Part shown: positions 33,920-42,819 of the stretch, piece by piece
How the letters are laid out: every line of letters starts with the position of its first letter
Position numbering within the stretch: position 1 is the first letter of the stretch
NCBI RefSeq assembly: GCF_009807005.1
Contig: NZ_WUBR01000001.1
Coordinates: forward strand, 310,001 to 374,000
Direction: 5' to 3'
Source: Aurantiacibacter rhizosphaerae
GTDB lineage: Bacteria > Pseudomonadota > Alphaproteobacteria > Sphingomonadales > Sphingomonadaceae
DNA: 64,000 bases
Position numbers and translations under genes: made by a program
Notes under the pieces: generated by a model
What the model saw: the letters and a program-made list of their open reading frames with translations, nothing else
What the model was told of the DNA's origin: nothing
The model's database searches: none

Positions 33920-36685
33920 CTAGGCGGCCTGCGCATCCTCCGGCTCAGGCTCGCCCGCGGCGATTGCATCCAGCAGGGCCTGTTCCACCTTGTCCAGCCG
34001 ATCCTGCGCCACGATCTTGCCGCCCAGTAGGTCTGTCACGTAGAACGTATCCACCGCGCGTTCCCCATATTGGGTGATGTGGGCGGAATTGATGATCAGG
34101 CTTTTCTCGAACATGGCGCGCGTCAGGCGGTTCAGCAGGGCGGGGCGATCCGTGGCGTTCACCTCGATCACGGTGAAGCGGTTGGACGCATCATTATCGA
34201 ACAGGACCACCGGGGCCACGCGGAAGTTTTCCGCCCGGCTCCGCTTCAGGGGGCGCTTGGCCAGGCGCGGCACCATGTCGATCTTGTTGGCCAGCGCATC
34301 CTCGATGGATTGCTTCAGCCGCTGCAACTGCTGTTCTTCGCGGAAAGGCTTGCCAAGCGGATCCAGCACCAGGAAATTATCGACCGCCTTGCCCACCCTG
34401 TTGGTGTGAATGCGCGCATCGATGATATTGCCGCCCGCCAGATTGATGGCGCCGGCAATGCGGAAGAACAGGCCGGGATGGTCATCACCGATCACGGTCA
34501 CCAGCGTGGCACCCAGCGCCTCGTAATATTGCGCGTGGATGGATAGCGAGTGATCCGCCGCGCGCGCCGCCTGGTAATGCGGCAGGTTGATCGCGATCAC
34601 GTCTTCCGGCTCTGCAATCCAGTAGGCATCGTCGAAACGATCATCCAGGTCTTCCACCAGATGGCCTTGCGATCCCAGCATCTGCGTGACGGTTTCCTTC
34701 TTGGCGGAAACCTTCCGGTCGCGGCCATGAGCCTTGTGGCCAAGGCGCAGCCGCTCCACGGAATTTTCGTAGAGATCGGTGATCAGCTGGCGTTTCCAGC
34801 TGTTCCAGATGCCGGGGCCAACCGCGCGGATATCCACGATGGTCAGCACCGTCAGCAGGCGCAGCCGTTCCAGGTTCTGCACTTCCGACACGAAATCGAT
34901 AATGGTCTTGGGATCGGAAAGATCGCGCTTGAAGGCCGTGGCGCTCATCAGCAGGTGATAGCGCACCAGCCACGCGACCAGATCGGTTTCCTGCTCGTCC
35001 AGTCCCAGGCGGGGGCACACGCGCTTTGCCACATCCGCACCCAGCACGGAATGATCGCCGCCGCGCCCCTTGGCGATATCGTGCAGCAGGACGGAGAGAT
35101 ACAATACGCGCCGGTTCTTGATCAGCGGCACCATTTCGGTGGCCAGCGGGTGATCCTCGGCCAGCTCTCCACGCTCTATCTCGCTCAGCAGGCCGATGGC
35201 GCGGATGGTGTGTTCGTCCACCGTATAATGGTGATACATGTCGAACTGCATCTGCGCGTTGACCTTACCGAAATCCGGCACGAAACGGCCAAAGACGCCA
35301 GCCTCGTTCAGCCAGCGCAGCACGGTTTCGGGGTCTTTCCGGCCCGACAGCAATTCCACGAACAGCGCATTGGCGCGGGCATCCTTGCGCACCTTTGCAT
35401 CGATCAGCCCGGCATCGCGGCGGGCGATGCGGATGGTGGAGGGATGCACCTCCAGCCCTTCACGCTCTGCCAGGGTGAAAACCTCGATCAGGCGCACGGG
35501 ATCCTGCGCGAACCAGTCGTCCGAAGGGGCGGCGATCTTTCCGCCCTCCACCGGATAACCGTCGATCATCCGGGAGGGTTTGAGCGAGGACAGGAATTCG
35601 CTGATGCGGCTGCGGCTCTGCGTTTCCTCCTCGATATGCGAGAGGAAAACGCCGGTCAGGTGGCCCACGTGCTTTGCCTGCAGGAAATAGAACTGCATGA
35701 AGCGTTCCACGGCGCTTTTGCCGGGCCGGTCCGCATAATTCATGCGCCGCGCAACTTCGCGCTGCAGATCGAAGGTCAGCCGGTCTTCCCCGCGATTGGC
35801 GATCGTATGCAGATGCGCGCGCACCGCCAGCAGAAAGCCTTCGGCGCGCCGGAAGCTGCGATATTCCTTCTGCGTGAACAGCCCCTTGTCCACCAGTTCG
35901 CGCGCGCTTCTGACGCGGTATTTGTATTTGCCGATCCAGTACAGTGTCTGCAGATCGCGCAGGCCGCCCTTGCCGTCCTTCACATTGGGTTCCACCACAT
36001 AGCGCGAATCCCCCATGCGCCGGTGCCGGGCATCGCGCTCTGCCAGCTTTTCAGCGATGAAGCGGCCCTCTGTTCCGGGCACGACCTCCGCCCAGAAGCG
36101 GTTGCTGGCGGCATCGTACACATCCTGATCGCCCCACAAGAAGCGGCCTTCCAGCAGGGCGGTGCGGATGGTGACATCCTCGCGCGCCATGCGCGTCACC
36201 TCGTTCAGGGAACGGCTGGAATGGCCCACCGTCAGGCTGAGGTCCCACAAGTAATACAGGATCGCCTCGATCACCTGTTCGCACCATGATGTTGGCTTGT
36301 CCGGCGTGACGAAGGCGATATCGATGTCCGAATGCGGCGACATTTCGCCGCGCCCGTATCCGCCGACGGCCACCAGCGCCAGGCGTTCACCCATGCTGCG
36401 ATTGCCGACCGGGTAGACATCGTCGATCACGTGATCGTGCACGATGCGGATCAGCTGATCGTGCAGGAAAGCGTGGCCGTTGGCGCTTTCATGCCCTGCG
36501 CCCGGCTTTTCCAGCAGCCGCCGCTCCAGCTCCGTACGGCCGGACTCCAGCGCCGTTCGCAATTGTTCGACGATGGCCTGTCGGCCTTCCATTGCACCTT
36601 TATCGGCAACGATATCGGAAATGGCGGCGGATAGCTTGCGCCGGTCGATGATGGCGCGTTGCTTGGGGATGTTGGGCAGGCTCAC
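33920..36685 (-). CDS. glnD: [Protein-PII] uridylyltransferase / uridylyl-removing enzyme
   Basis: This is the central nitrogen sensor that adds or removes UMP on PII proteins in response to glutamine. The 921-residue protein has the nucleotidyltransferase motif GGYGRGEMSPHSDIDIAF at about 108-125, the linker helices, an HD domain (HHYTVDEHTI, LLHDIAKGRGGDHS) and two C-terminal ACT domains (VTVIGDDHPGLFFRIAGA, ATDRPALLNRLTRAMF). I chose a GTG at 36685 (VSLPNIPKQRAIIDRRKL) because the family N-terminus is short. A TTG at 36721 is also possible, and no clear ribosome binding site decides it. It diverges from lgt. Confidence 0.95.
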   Translation of the reverse strand: MSLPNIPKQRAIIDRRKLSAAISDIVADKGAMEGRQAIVEQLRTALESGRTELERRLLEKPGAGHESANGHAFLHDQLIRIVHDHVIDDVYPVGNRSMGERLALVAVGGYGRGEMSPHSDIDIAFVTPDKPTSWCEQVIEAILYYLWDLSLTVGHSSRSLNEVTRMAREDVTIRTALLEGRFLWGDQDVYDAASNRFWAEVVPGTEGRFIAEKLAERDARHRRMGDSRYVVEPNVKDGKGGLRDLQTLYWIGKYKYRVRSARELVDKGLFTQKEYRSFRRAEGFLLAVRAHLHTIANRGEDRLTFDLQREVARRMNYADRPGKSAVERFMQFYFLQAKHVGHLTGVFLSHIEEETQSRSRISEFLSSLKPSRMIDGYPVEGGKIAAPSDDWFAQDPVRLIEVFTLAEREGLEVHPSTIRIARRDAGLIDAKVRKDARANALFVELLSGRKDPETVLRWLNEAGVFGRFVPDFGKVNAQMQFDMYHHYTVDEHTIRAIGLLSEIERGELAEDHPLATEMVPLIKNRRVLYLSVLLHDIAKGRGGDHSVLGADVAKRVCPRLGLDEQETDLVAWLVRYHLLMSATAFKRDLSDPKTIIDFVSEVQNLERLRLLTVLTIVDIRAVGPGIWNSWKRQLITDLYENSVERLRLGHKAHGRDRKVSAKKETVTQMLGSQGHLVEDLDDRFDDAYWIAEPEDVIAINLPHYQAARAADHSLSIHAQYYEALGATLVTVIGDDHPGLFFRIAGAINLAGGNIIDARIHTNRVGKAVDNFLVLDPLGKPFREEQQLQRLKQSIEDALANKIDMVPRLAKRPLKRSRAENFRVAPVVLFDNDASNRFTVIEVNATDRPALLNRLTRAMFEKSLIINSAHITQYGERAVDTFYVTDLLGGKIVAQDRLDKVEQALLDAIAAGEPEPEDAQAA

Positions 36686-36828
36686 ACTTGCCGAGATAGG
36701 CCGCCGCGGCCTGCATTGCAAAGGTGTTTGCTGCCCTGTGATAGGGGTTTCATGCCGCGCGGGCCTGTGCCAAAGCGCGAAGCTTGAAAAAAGGGGGCGG
36801 ACTGCGCCCCGGCAAGCTTTAGGGGCGC

Positions 36829-37767
36829 ATGGTGATTCTTGATCTTCTGGCAGCGACAGGCGGCGAAGTCATTCGATGGCAGGACCTGGGTCTGCAAACC
36901 GGGATCGACCTCGGCTTTTTCGAGCTGAAATATTACTCGCTCGCCTATCTGGCCGGAATCATCCTTGGCTACTGGCACCTTTCCCGGATGATCAAGGCGC
37001 CCGGCGCTCCGATGGCGCAGGTGCATGTGGACGACCTGTTCTTCTACTGCACGCTGGGCATCATCATCGGCGGGCGGCTGGGCTATGTCACCTTCTATGA
37101 ACCCGGCCACTGGACGGATTTCTCGGGCGATGGCCTCATCAGCTGGAAAGTGCTGCGCCTGTGGGACGGCGGGATGAGCTTCCATGGCGGACTGGTGGGC
37201 GTGGTGGCGGCCATCGCCTTCGTCAGCTGGCGCGGCGGACTGCCGTTCATCCGCGTGGCCGATTATATCGCGGTGAACGTGGGCTTTGGCATGATGTTCG
37301 GGCGGCTGGCCAATTTCATCAATGGAGAGCTGTGGGGCCGGCCTGCCAGCCCCGATGTTCCCTGGGCGATGACCTTTTGCGACCAGGGACGCGGGCCCGG
37401 TGGCACCTGCCTTTCCAGCCTGGTGCCGCGCCATCCCAGCCAGCTGTATCAGGCGCTGGGCGAAGGGCTGCTGGTCGTCGTCATCATGCTGTGCCTGTTC
37501 TGGCTGACACGCGCACGCTATCGCCCGGCTTTCCTGGTGGGGATGTTCACCACGGTGATTTCCTGCGCACGCTTCGTGGTGGAATTCTTCCGCCAGCCGG
37601 ATGCTCAGCTTACCGAATTTGCCGCGCGCACCGGCCTCAGCATGGGGCAGTGGTTGACCATTCCCCTTATCCTGCTGGGCGTGGGCCTCGTCATATATTC
37701 CCTGATGCGCAAACCTATTGCCAGCGGGGCTGCCACATCGGCCCCGGCTGCGCGGCCTGCAAGGTAG
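36829..37767 (+). CDS. lgt: Phosphatidylglycerol--prolipoprotein diacylglyceryl transferase
   Basis: This inner-membrane enzyme puts the diacylglyceryl group on the lipobox Cys of prelipoproteins, the first step of lipoprotein maturation. The 312 residues form about seven membrane helices. Hallmarks are GIIIGGRLGYVTFYEP, MSFHGGLVGVV and the Lgt signature GRLANFINGELWGRP, with a late QFSRQPD-like FFRQPDAQL motif. Lipoprotein substrates in this window include the products at 12543, 47547 and 59053. The methyltransferase gene 16 bp downstream is probably co-transcribed. Confidence 0.96.
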   Translation: MVILDLLAATGGEVIRWQDLGLQTGIDLGFFELKYYSLAYLAGIILGYWHLSRMIKAPGAPMAQVHVDDLFFYCTLGIIIGGRLGYVTFYEPGHWTDFSGDGLISWKVLRLWDGGMSFHGGLVGVVAAIAFVSWRGGLPFIRVADYIAVNVGFGMMFGRLANFINGELWGRPASPDVPWAMTFCDQGRGPGGTCLSSLVPRHPSQLYQALGEGLLVVVIMLCLFWLTRARYRPAFLVGMFTTVISCARFVVEFFRQPDAQLTEFAARTGLSMGQWLTIPLILLGVGLVIYSLMRKPIASGAATSAPAARPAR

Positions 37768-37783
37768 GGCGACAGGAGGCCAT

Positions 37784-38875
37784 TTGAGCGACCTCAGAGA
37801 AGAAGACGCCAAGCGCAACCTCAGCGACACCTTTCGCCGCCTGATTGCCAGCACCGGCCCGATCAGCCTCATGCATTTCATGGGCGAATCGAACATGCGC
37901 TATTACACTGAAAAGCGCGTGATTGGCGGTGCCGGAGAGCACGGCGGCGACTTCATCACCGCGCCCGAAATCAGCCAGATGTTCGGAGAGCTGATCGGCC
38001 TGTGGCTGGCCGATATGTGGATCAGGGCCGGGCGGACAGAGCCTGTGCATTACGTGGAGCTGGGGCCGGGCAGGGGCACGCTGGCGCGCGATGCGCAGCG
38101 GGCGATGAAACGTTATGGCTTGACCCCGCGGGTGCATCTTGTCGAAACCTCCCGCAACATGCGCGATTTGCAACTGGCCGCCGTGCCGGGCGCGTTCCAT
38201 CACATGGACCTCTCCACCGTGCCGATGGAGGGGCCGATCCTGCTGGTGGCCAATGAATTTCTCGATGCGCTGCCCGTGCGCCAGCTGGTGAACACCAATG
38301 ACGGCTGGCGAGAAATCATGGTGGGCGTGGATGCCGCAGGCAATTTCCTGGAAATGCCGGGCCGCCAGCCGATGGATTCCGCCGTTCCCGAGGCGCGCCG
38401 TGGCGATCCGCCGGGTACGGTGGTGGAAACCTCCCCCGCCTGCGCCACGATCATGTACGAAGTTGCCGGACGGCTGGCCACGCAGGGCGGCGCGGCACTG
38501 TTCATCGATTACGGCTATACCCACGGCCGCAGCGGTTCCACCTTGCAGGCGGTGAAGGATCATCGGAAAATCGGCGTGCTGGATGCGCCGGGCGACAGCG
38601 ACCTTACCGCCCATATCGATTTCCTGCAGATGGAGCAGATCGCTCGCGCCCGCGATGCCCGCGTATTGGGCACGGTGACGCAGGGCGAATGGCTGGAACG
38701 GCTGGGCATTCGGGACCGGGCAGCGGCACTGGCCGATTTCGCCCCGCAACACAGCGATGCCCTGATGCGCGCGCGCGATCGCCTGATTGCGCCCGCTCAG
38801 ATGGGCGATCTGTTCAAGGTGCTGGGGCTGGCCGGGCCGGACTGGCCCGATGGCGCAGGTTTCGTCGCGCCCTAG
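37784..38875 (+). CDS. SAM-dependent methyltransferase, MidA/NDUFAF7 (DUF185) family
   Basis: The 363-residue protein starts at a TTG preceded by AGGAGG (37774-37779); no in-frame ATG with a ribosome binding site fits. Family features are TFRRLIASTGPISLMHFMGE near residue 15, GGDFITAPEISQMFGELIGLWL-type sequence (GGDFITAPEISQMFGELIG), the SAM loop VELGPGRGTLARD and LLVANEFLDALPVRQLV. The mitochondrial relative NDUFAF7 methylates an arginine of complex I during assembly; a similar role here is inference. It is co-oriented with lgt. Its stop codon TAG shares CTAG with the stop of the convergent permease gene. Confidence 0.9.
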   Translation: MSDLREEDAKRNLSDTFRRLIASTGPISLMHFMGESNMRYYTEKRVIGGAGEHGGDFITAPEISQMFGELIGLWLADMWIRAGRTEPVHYVELGPGRGTLARDAQRAMKRYGLTPRVHLVETSRNMRDLQLAAVPGAFHHMDLSTVPMEGPILLVANEFLDALPVRQLVNTNDGWREIMVGVDAAGNFLEMPGRQPMDSAVPEARRGDPPGTVVETSPACATIMYEVAGRLATQGGAALFIDYGYTHGRSGSTLQAVKDHRKIGVLDAPGDSDLTAHIDFLQMEQIARARDARVLGTVTQGEWLERLGIRDRAAALADFAPQHSDALMRARDRLIAPAQMGDLFKVLGLAGPDWPDGAGFVAP

Positions 38876-40413
38876 CGCTCGATACGGTCCAGCAGCCATT
38901 GGCCCGCGCGCGCGGGTGACCATTTGTCGTCCTGCCGGTCTACCGTGTAATTCGCCTCTCGCATCGTCTCCACATCCACGGCGCCCAGCAGCGGCTGCAG
39001 CGCATCTGCCAACGCGGCATCGCCTGCCACGCGCGGAGACAGCAGCAGGATCGCATCATAGGATGGCAGCGCCTCCTGCGGGTCTGACAGTACCACCAGA
39101 TTGCGGGCCGCGATGCGCCCGTCGGAGGTGTATGCGCTGATCACGTCGGCCTCTCCCGATAGCAGCGCGTTATACATGAAGGTGGGTGAATAGGTGCGCT
39201 GATCGCCAAAGCTGAGGCCATAGGCATCGCGCACGGCGTTCCATTCGGGCCGCTCGAACCATTCAGGATCGCCGCCGATGGTCAATTGCGGGGCAACGCT
39301 GGCCAGATCGGCAATCGAACTTAGCCCATACCTCTCGGCGGTTTCCTGCGTGACGGCCAGGCCATAGGCGTTTTCGAAGCCCAGCCTGCCCAGCACGCGC
39401 ACGCCGGTGTTTGCATCCTCCCACTGCACGATTTTCTCATACATGGCGGCGCGGCCCGGATTGTCCGTTCGCTCCAGCGTGTTGGTCCATAGCGTGCCGG
39501 TGTAATCAACGGAGATATCGATGGCGCTGCTGGCCACGGCATTGTGCACCACCGCCGATCCCAGCCCCTCGCGATATTCCACGCCGTAGCCTGCATCTTC
39601 CAGAACAGAGCCGATGGCGCGGGCGAGGATATATTGCTCCGAAAAACTCTTGGCCCCGATCACCACGTTTTCCCGCCCATCGCCGCGCCAATCCACCGTG
39701 CTGGCAGCGGCCCCGGCGATGCCTGCCAGCGCCAGCGCGGCACCGGCGATCACCAGCCCCGGGCGGCGGGTGGCAAAGCCGCGCTCCACCATGCCGAACA
39801 GCGCATCTGCCACTAACGCCAACCCGGCGCTGGCAATGCAGCCGGCCAGCACCAGCACCCAGTTCTGCGTCTGCAATCCGGCAAAGATAGGGTCGCCGAG
39901 AGAGCGCTGCCCGATGGTGGTGGCCAGCGTTGCCGCGCCGATGGTCCACACGCTGGCCGTGCGGATGCCCGCCATCACGAAAGGCGCGGCCAGTGGCGCC
40001 TGCACCAGCCGCAGTTTCTGCCACGCTGTCATGCCCAGCCCGTCTGCTGCCTCGATCAGTTCGTCATCCAGATTGGCCAGCGCGGTCACCGCGTTGCGCA
40101 GGATGGGCAGCAGCGCATAAAGCGCCAGCGCCAGCCATGCCGGCAGAAAGCCCAGCGTCGGCAGATCCGGCCCGAAGATGGAGCGGGCCGCCAACAGGAT
40201 GGGGAAGAACAGCGCCAGCAGCGCAAGCGCGGGGATGGTTTGCACAAGGCTGGCAAACCCGAGTGCCACCTTCGCCACCGTTGCCGAACGGCTGGACCAC
40301 ACCGCCAGCGGCAGCGCCACGGCGATGCCCAGCGCCACGGCAGCAGCGCATAGCAGAACATGCTCGGCCAGCTGCGGGCCAAGGTTCAGAACGGCCTCCA
40401 GCAGCGGGCTCAT
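38872..40413 (-). CDS. Osmoprotectant/glycine-betaine-type ABC transporter, fused permease and substrate-binding protein
   Basis: The 513-residue protein joins two parts. Residues 1 to about 235 are a membrane permease with the BPD_transp_1 EAA-type loop (DGLGMTAWQKLRLVQAPLAAPFVMAGIR; quoted LIEAADGLGMTAWQKLRLVQ). Residues about 245-513 are an OpuAC-type ligand-binding domain (VVIGAKSFSEQYILARAIG, ISVDYTGTLWTNTL, SGEADVISAYTSDGRI). This OpuB/OpuC-like fusion is known in quaternary-ammonium transporters. The substrate (betaine, choline or similar) is not fixed. It overlaps the ATPase gene by 4 bp (ATGA). Confidence 0.9.
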   Translation of the reverse strand: MSPLLEAVLNLGPQLAEHVLLCAAAVALGIAVALPLAVWSSRSATVAKVALGFASLVQTIPALALLALFFPILLAARSIFGPDLPTLGFLPAWLALALYALLPILRNAVTALANLDDELIEAADGLGMTAWQKLRLVQAPLAAPFVMAGIRTASVWTIGAATLATTIGQRSLGDPIFAGLQTQNWVLVLAGCIASAGLALVADALFGMVERGFATRRPGLVIAGAALALAGIAGAAASTVDWRGDGRENVVIGAKSFSEQYILARAIGSVLEDAGYGVEYREGLGSAVVHNAVASSAIDISVDYTGTLWTNTLERTDNPGRAAMYEKIVQWEDANTGVRVLGRLGFENAYGLAVTQETAERYGLSSIADLASVAPQLTIGGDPEWFERPEWNAVRDAYGLSFGDQRTYSPTFMYNALLSGEADVISAYTSDGRIAARNLVVLSDPQEALPSYDAILLLSPRVAGDAALADALQPLLGAVDVETMREANYTVDRQDDKWSPARAGQWLLDRIER

Positions 40414-41177
40414 TCGCCCATGCCTGCAAGCTGGCGGGCCTGTTCGCGCGGCACCTCCACCAGCGCCTGCGCCACGAGGCCGCCCTTTCCGGCCAGCAGG
40501 GCAGAGGGCGTCTCGTCAGCGACGATTTGCCCGCCGTCCATCACCAGCACGCGGCTGGCCAGCAGCAGGGCCTCGGCCATGTCATGCGTCACCATCACGG
40601 TGGTCAGCCCAAGTTCGCGGTGCAGGCCGCGCACCCGCTGCCCCAACTGGCCGCGGGTGATCGGGTCCAGCGCGCCGAAAGGCTCATCCATCAGCAACAG
40701 GTGCGAATCGCCCGCCAGCGCGCGCGCCACGCCCACGCGCTGGCGCTGTCCGCCGGAAAGTTCTGCGGGAAGGCGGCTGGCCATTGCGGGGTGCAGCTCC
40801 ACCAGTTCCAGCAATTCGGCGATGCGCGCATCAGTCAGGCTCTCCCCAACAAGGCGCGGGGTAAGGGCGATGTTCTGCGCCACGCTCATATGCGGAAACA
40901 GGCCGATGCCCTGAAACACATAACCGATGCGGCGGCGGATCAGCGGGGCAGGGCCTGCCAGCACATCCTCCCCATCCAGCAATACGCGGCCGAAGGTCGG
41001 CTCCACCAACCGGTTGATGCATTTCAACAGCGTCGATTTGCCAGAGCCGGATGCGCCCACCAGCGCCACGAACTCGCCGCTTTCGATAGCCAGCGAGACA
41101 TCGCGCACGGCGTGCACATCGTCATAGGTTTTGCTCAGCGTCTCGAACCGCAGGAATGCAGGCGGCGCAGGGGTCAT
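40410..41177 (-). CDS. ABC transporter ATP-binding protein, osmoprotectant type
   Basis: The 255-residue cytosolic ATPase has Walker A GASGSGKST (about 41-49), Q-loop in GYVFQGIGLFPHMSV, signature LSGGQRQRVGVARAL, Walker B LLLMDEPFGALD and the H-loop VMVTHDM. The region after the Q-loop and the downstream permease place it in the OpuBA/ProV group, though it lacks the long C-terminal CBS domains of ProV. It powers the permease-binding fusion encoded next. Its ATG directly follows the stop of the sensor kinase gene (TGAATG, no gap). Confidence 0.93.
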   Translation of the reverse strand: MTPAPPAFLRFETLSKTYDDVHAVRDVSLAIESGEFVALVGASGSGKSTLLKCINRLVEPTFGRVLLDGEDVLAGPAPLIRRRIGYVFQGIGLFPHMSVAQNIALTPRLVGESLTDARIAELLELVELHPAMASRLPAELSGGQRQRVGVARALAGDSHLLLMDEPFGALDPITRGQLGQRVRGLHRELGLTTVMVTHDMAEALLLASRVLVMDGGQIVADETPSALLAGKGGLVAQALVEVPREQARQLAGMGE

Positions 41178-42695
41178 TCAGGTGGTCAGCGCGGCTTTTG
41201 GCAGAGAGAAATCGACGACCAGACCGTCTTTGGCGAACTGGCGATCCCAGCTGCCCTGCAACTGGCCCGTTACGCTCATTTCCACCAGTCGAGAGCCAAA
41301 GCCGGTTCCGTCGGGATCGCGCACGGGCGGCCCGCCATGTTCGCGCCAGGCCAGTGCAAGGGCATCGCCATTGTCGGCGATGGCCAGATCCACATGGCCC
41401 CCATCCACCGAAAGCGCGCCATATTTGGCCGAGTTGGTGGCCAGTTCGTGGAACACCAGCGCCAATGGCGTGGCGACGCGCGCACTGATTGCGAAATCCG
41501 CGCCGCTCACCTTCACGCGCGGTTCGCCCTCTGCGTCAGCATAGGGGGCGAACAGCGCCTGCAGCAGGCCCGAAAGGCTTTCCTGCTGCGGTCCTTCCTG
41601 CGGGCGCACGAATTCATGCGCGCGGCCCAGTGCGCGCAGGGCCTGCGTCAATTCCTTCACGAAAGGCGCGTTCTCCGGCGATTTTCGCGCCTGCAAGGAA
41701 GCAAGGCCGATCACCACGGCGAAGATGTTCTTAATCCTGTGCGCCAGCTCCTTCGCCAGCAGGTCACGTTCTTCAAGCGCGTTGCGCGTTTCGTCGATAT
41801 CGGTGACGGTGCCGAACCAGCGCAGCGGATCGCCCTCCCGTTCCGAAACCGGCACGGCCAGGCTGAGCATCCAGCGCCATGACCCATCGGCGCATTTGAA
41901 CCTGTATTCCGCCTCGAACTCCTCGCCTGCGGCGAAGGTGGCATCCCAGCGAGTGAACGTCTCTTCAACATCATCGGGATGCACGAACTTGCGCCATTCG
42001 TCCGCTGTCCTGGGTGGCGGCGCTCCGGCCACCTCTACCCAGCGCTTGTTGAAGTAATCGAAATTGCCCTCGTTATCGGCAGACCAGGCGATTTGCGGCA
42101 CGCCCTCGATCATACGCAGCAGGCGTTCCTCGCGCTCTGCAATGATGCGTTTGGCGTGCAGGGTGGAGCGGCGTGTTTCCAGCCGCCGCACTGCTGCCTT
42201 TGCCAGCACTGCCAGCCCGTCGCGCTGAAATTCGCTCAACGGTTCCTTGTGCGCCTTGGTATCGATAACGCACAAGGTGCCCAGCGATGCGCCCTCCTCT
42301 GACACCAGCGGCTGGCCTGCGTAATAGCGCACTTCGGGCGGATCGACGACAAGCGGGTTGTCGGCAAAGCGCGGATCCTCTGGCGCGTCGGGCACTTCGA
42401 GCAGATCGGAAGAACCGAGCGTATGGTTGCAGAATGCCACGTCGCGGCGCGTTTCGCGCGCATCGATCCCGCGTTTTGCAAGAAAACGCTGCTTTTCCTG
42501 TTCCAGCAGCGTCACCATCGAAACCGGCGAATTGCACAGCTTTGCGGCAAATTCGACGATGGCCTGAAGCTCCGGATCGTCCTCCAGCGCCTCCGCTTCG
42601 AAGCTGGCCACCACGCCAAGGCGGCGGGCCTCGTCAGCAAATTCGCTGACAGGTTCGGGCATACCCGGTGATTCGATGGGCTCGCGCAATTTCAT
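41178..42695 (-). CDS. GAF-PAS sensor histidine kinase of the HWE/HisKA_2 family
   Basis: The 505-residue soluble protein has a GAF domain (about 35-180; SMVTLLEQEKQRFLAKRG, FCNHTLGSSDLLEVPDA, LGTLCVIDT) and a PAS domain (about 190-310; MIEGVPQIAWSADNEGNF, WRWMLSLAVPVSEREG). The kinase region has His319 in LAKELAHRIKNIF and an ATPase N-box HELATNSAKYGALS. HWE-type kinases often act in light, redox or general stress signalling through single-domain regulators. There is no membrane segment, so the signal is cytosolic. It has no LOV-type Cys motif that I can see. Transcription continues directly into the ABC genes, suggesting linked function. Confidence 0.9.
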   Translation of the reverse strand: MKLREPIESPGMPEPVSEFADEARRLGVVASFEAEALEDDPELQAIVEFAAKLCNSPVSMVTLLEQEKQRFLAKRGIDARETRRDVAFCNHTLGSSDLLEVPDAPEDPRFADNPLVVDPPEVRYYAGQPLVSEEGASLGTLCVIDTKAHKEPLSEFQRDGLAVLAKAAVRRLETRRSTLHAKRIIAEREERLLRMIEGVPQIAWSADNEGNFDYFNKRWVEVAGAPPPRTADEWRKFVHPDDVEETFTRWDATFAAGEEFEAEYRFKCADGSWRWMLSLAVPVSEREGDPLRWFGTVTDIDETRNALEERDLLAKELAHRIKNIFAVVIGLASLQARKSPENAPFVKELTQALRALGRAHEFVRPQEGPQQESLSGLLQALFAPYADAEGEPRVKVSGADFAISARVATPLALVFHELATNSAKYGALSVDGGHVDLAIADNGDALALAWREHGGPPVRDPDGTGFGSRLVEMSVTGQLQGSWDRQFAKDGLVVDFSLPKAALTT

Positions 42696-42819
42696 TGCGG
42701 GCTACTTAACTATTGCCGCACCGGATTCAAAGCGTTTGGCGGAAGTTGCGGGTGTAACCTGTTTGCCTTGCGTTGCGCGCTTGCTACAGGCGGTTGCACA
42801 TACAGGAGTTTGAAAAACC

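Noticed and set aside
38872-38875. Convergent genes sharing CTAG as both stop codons
   Set aside because: Real but expected in compact genomes because CTA read in reverse is TAG; not evidence of regulation.
39930-41882. A 650-codon plus-strand frame across the ABC transporter and kinase genes
   Set aside because: It crosses three well-supported minus-strand genes and carries no motif.
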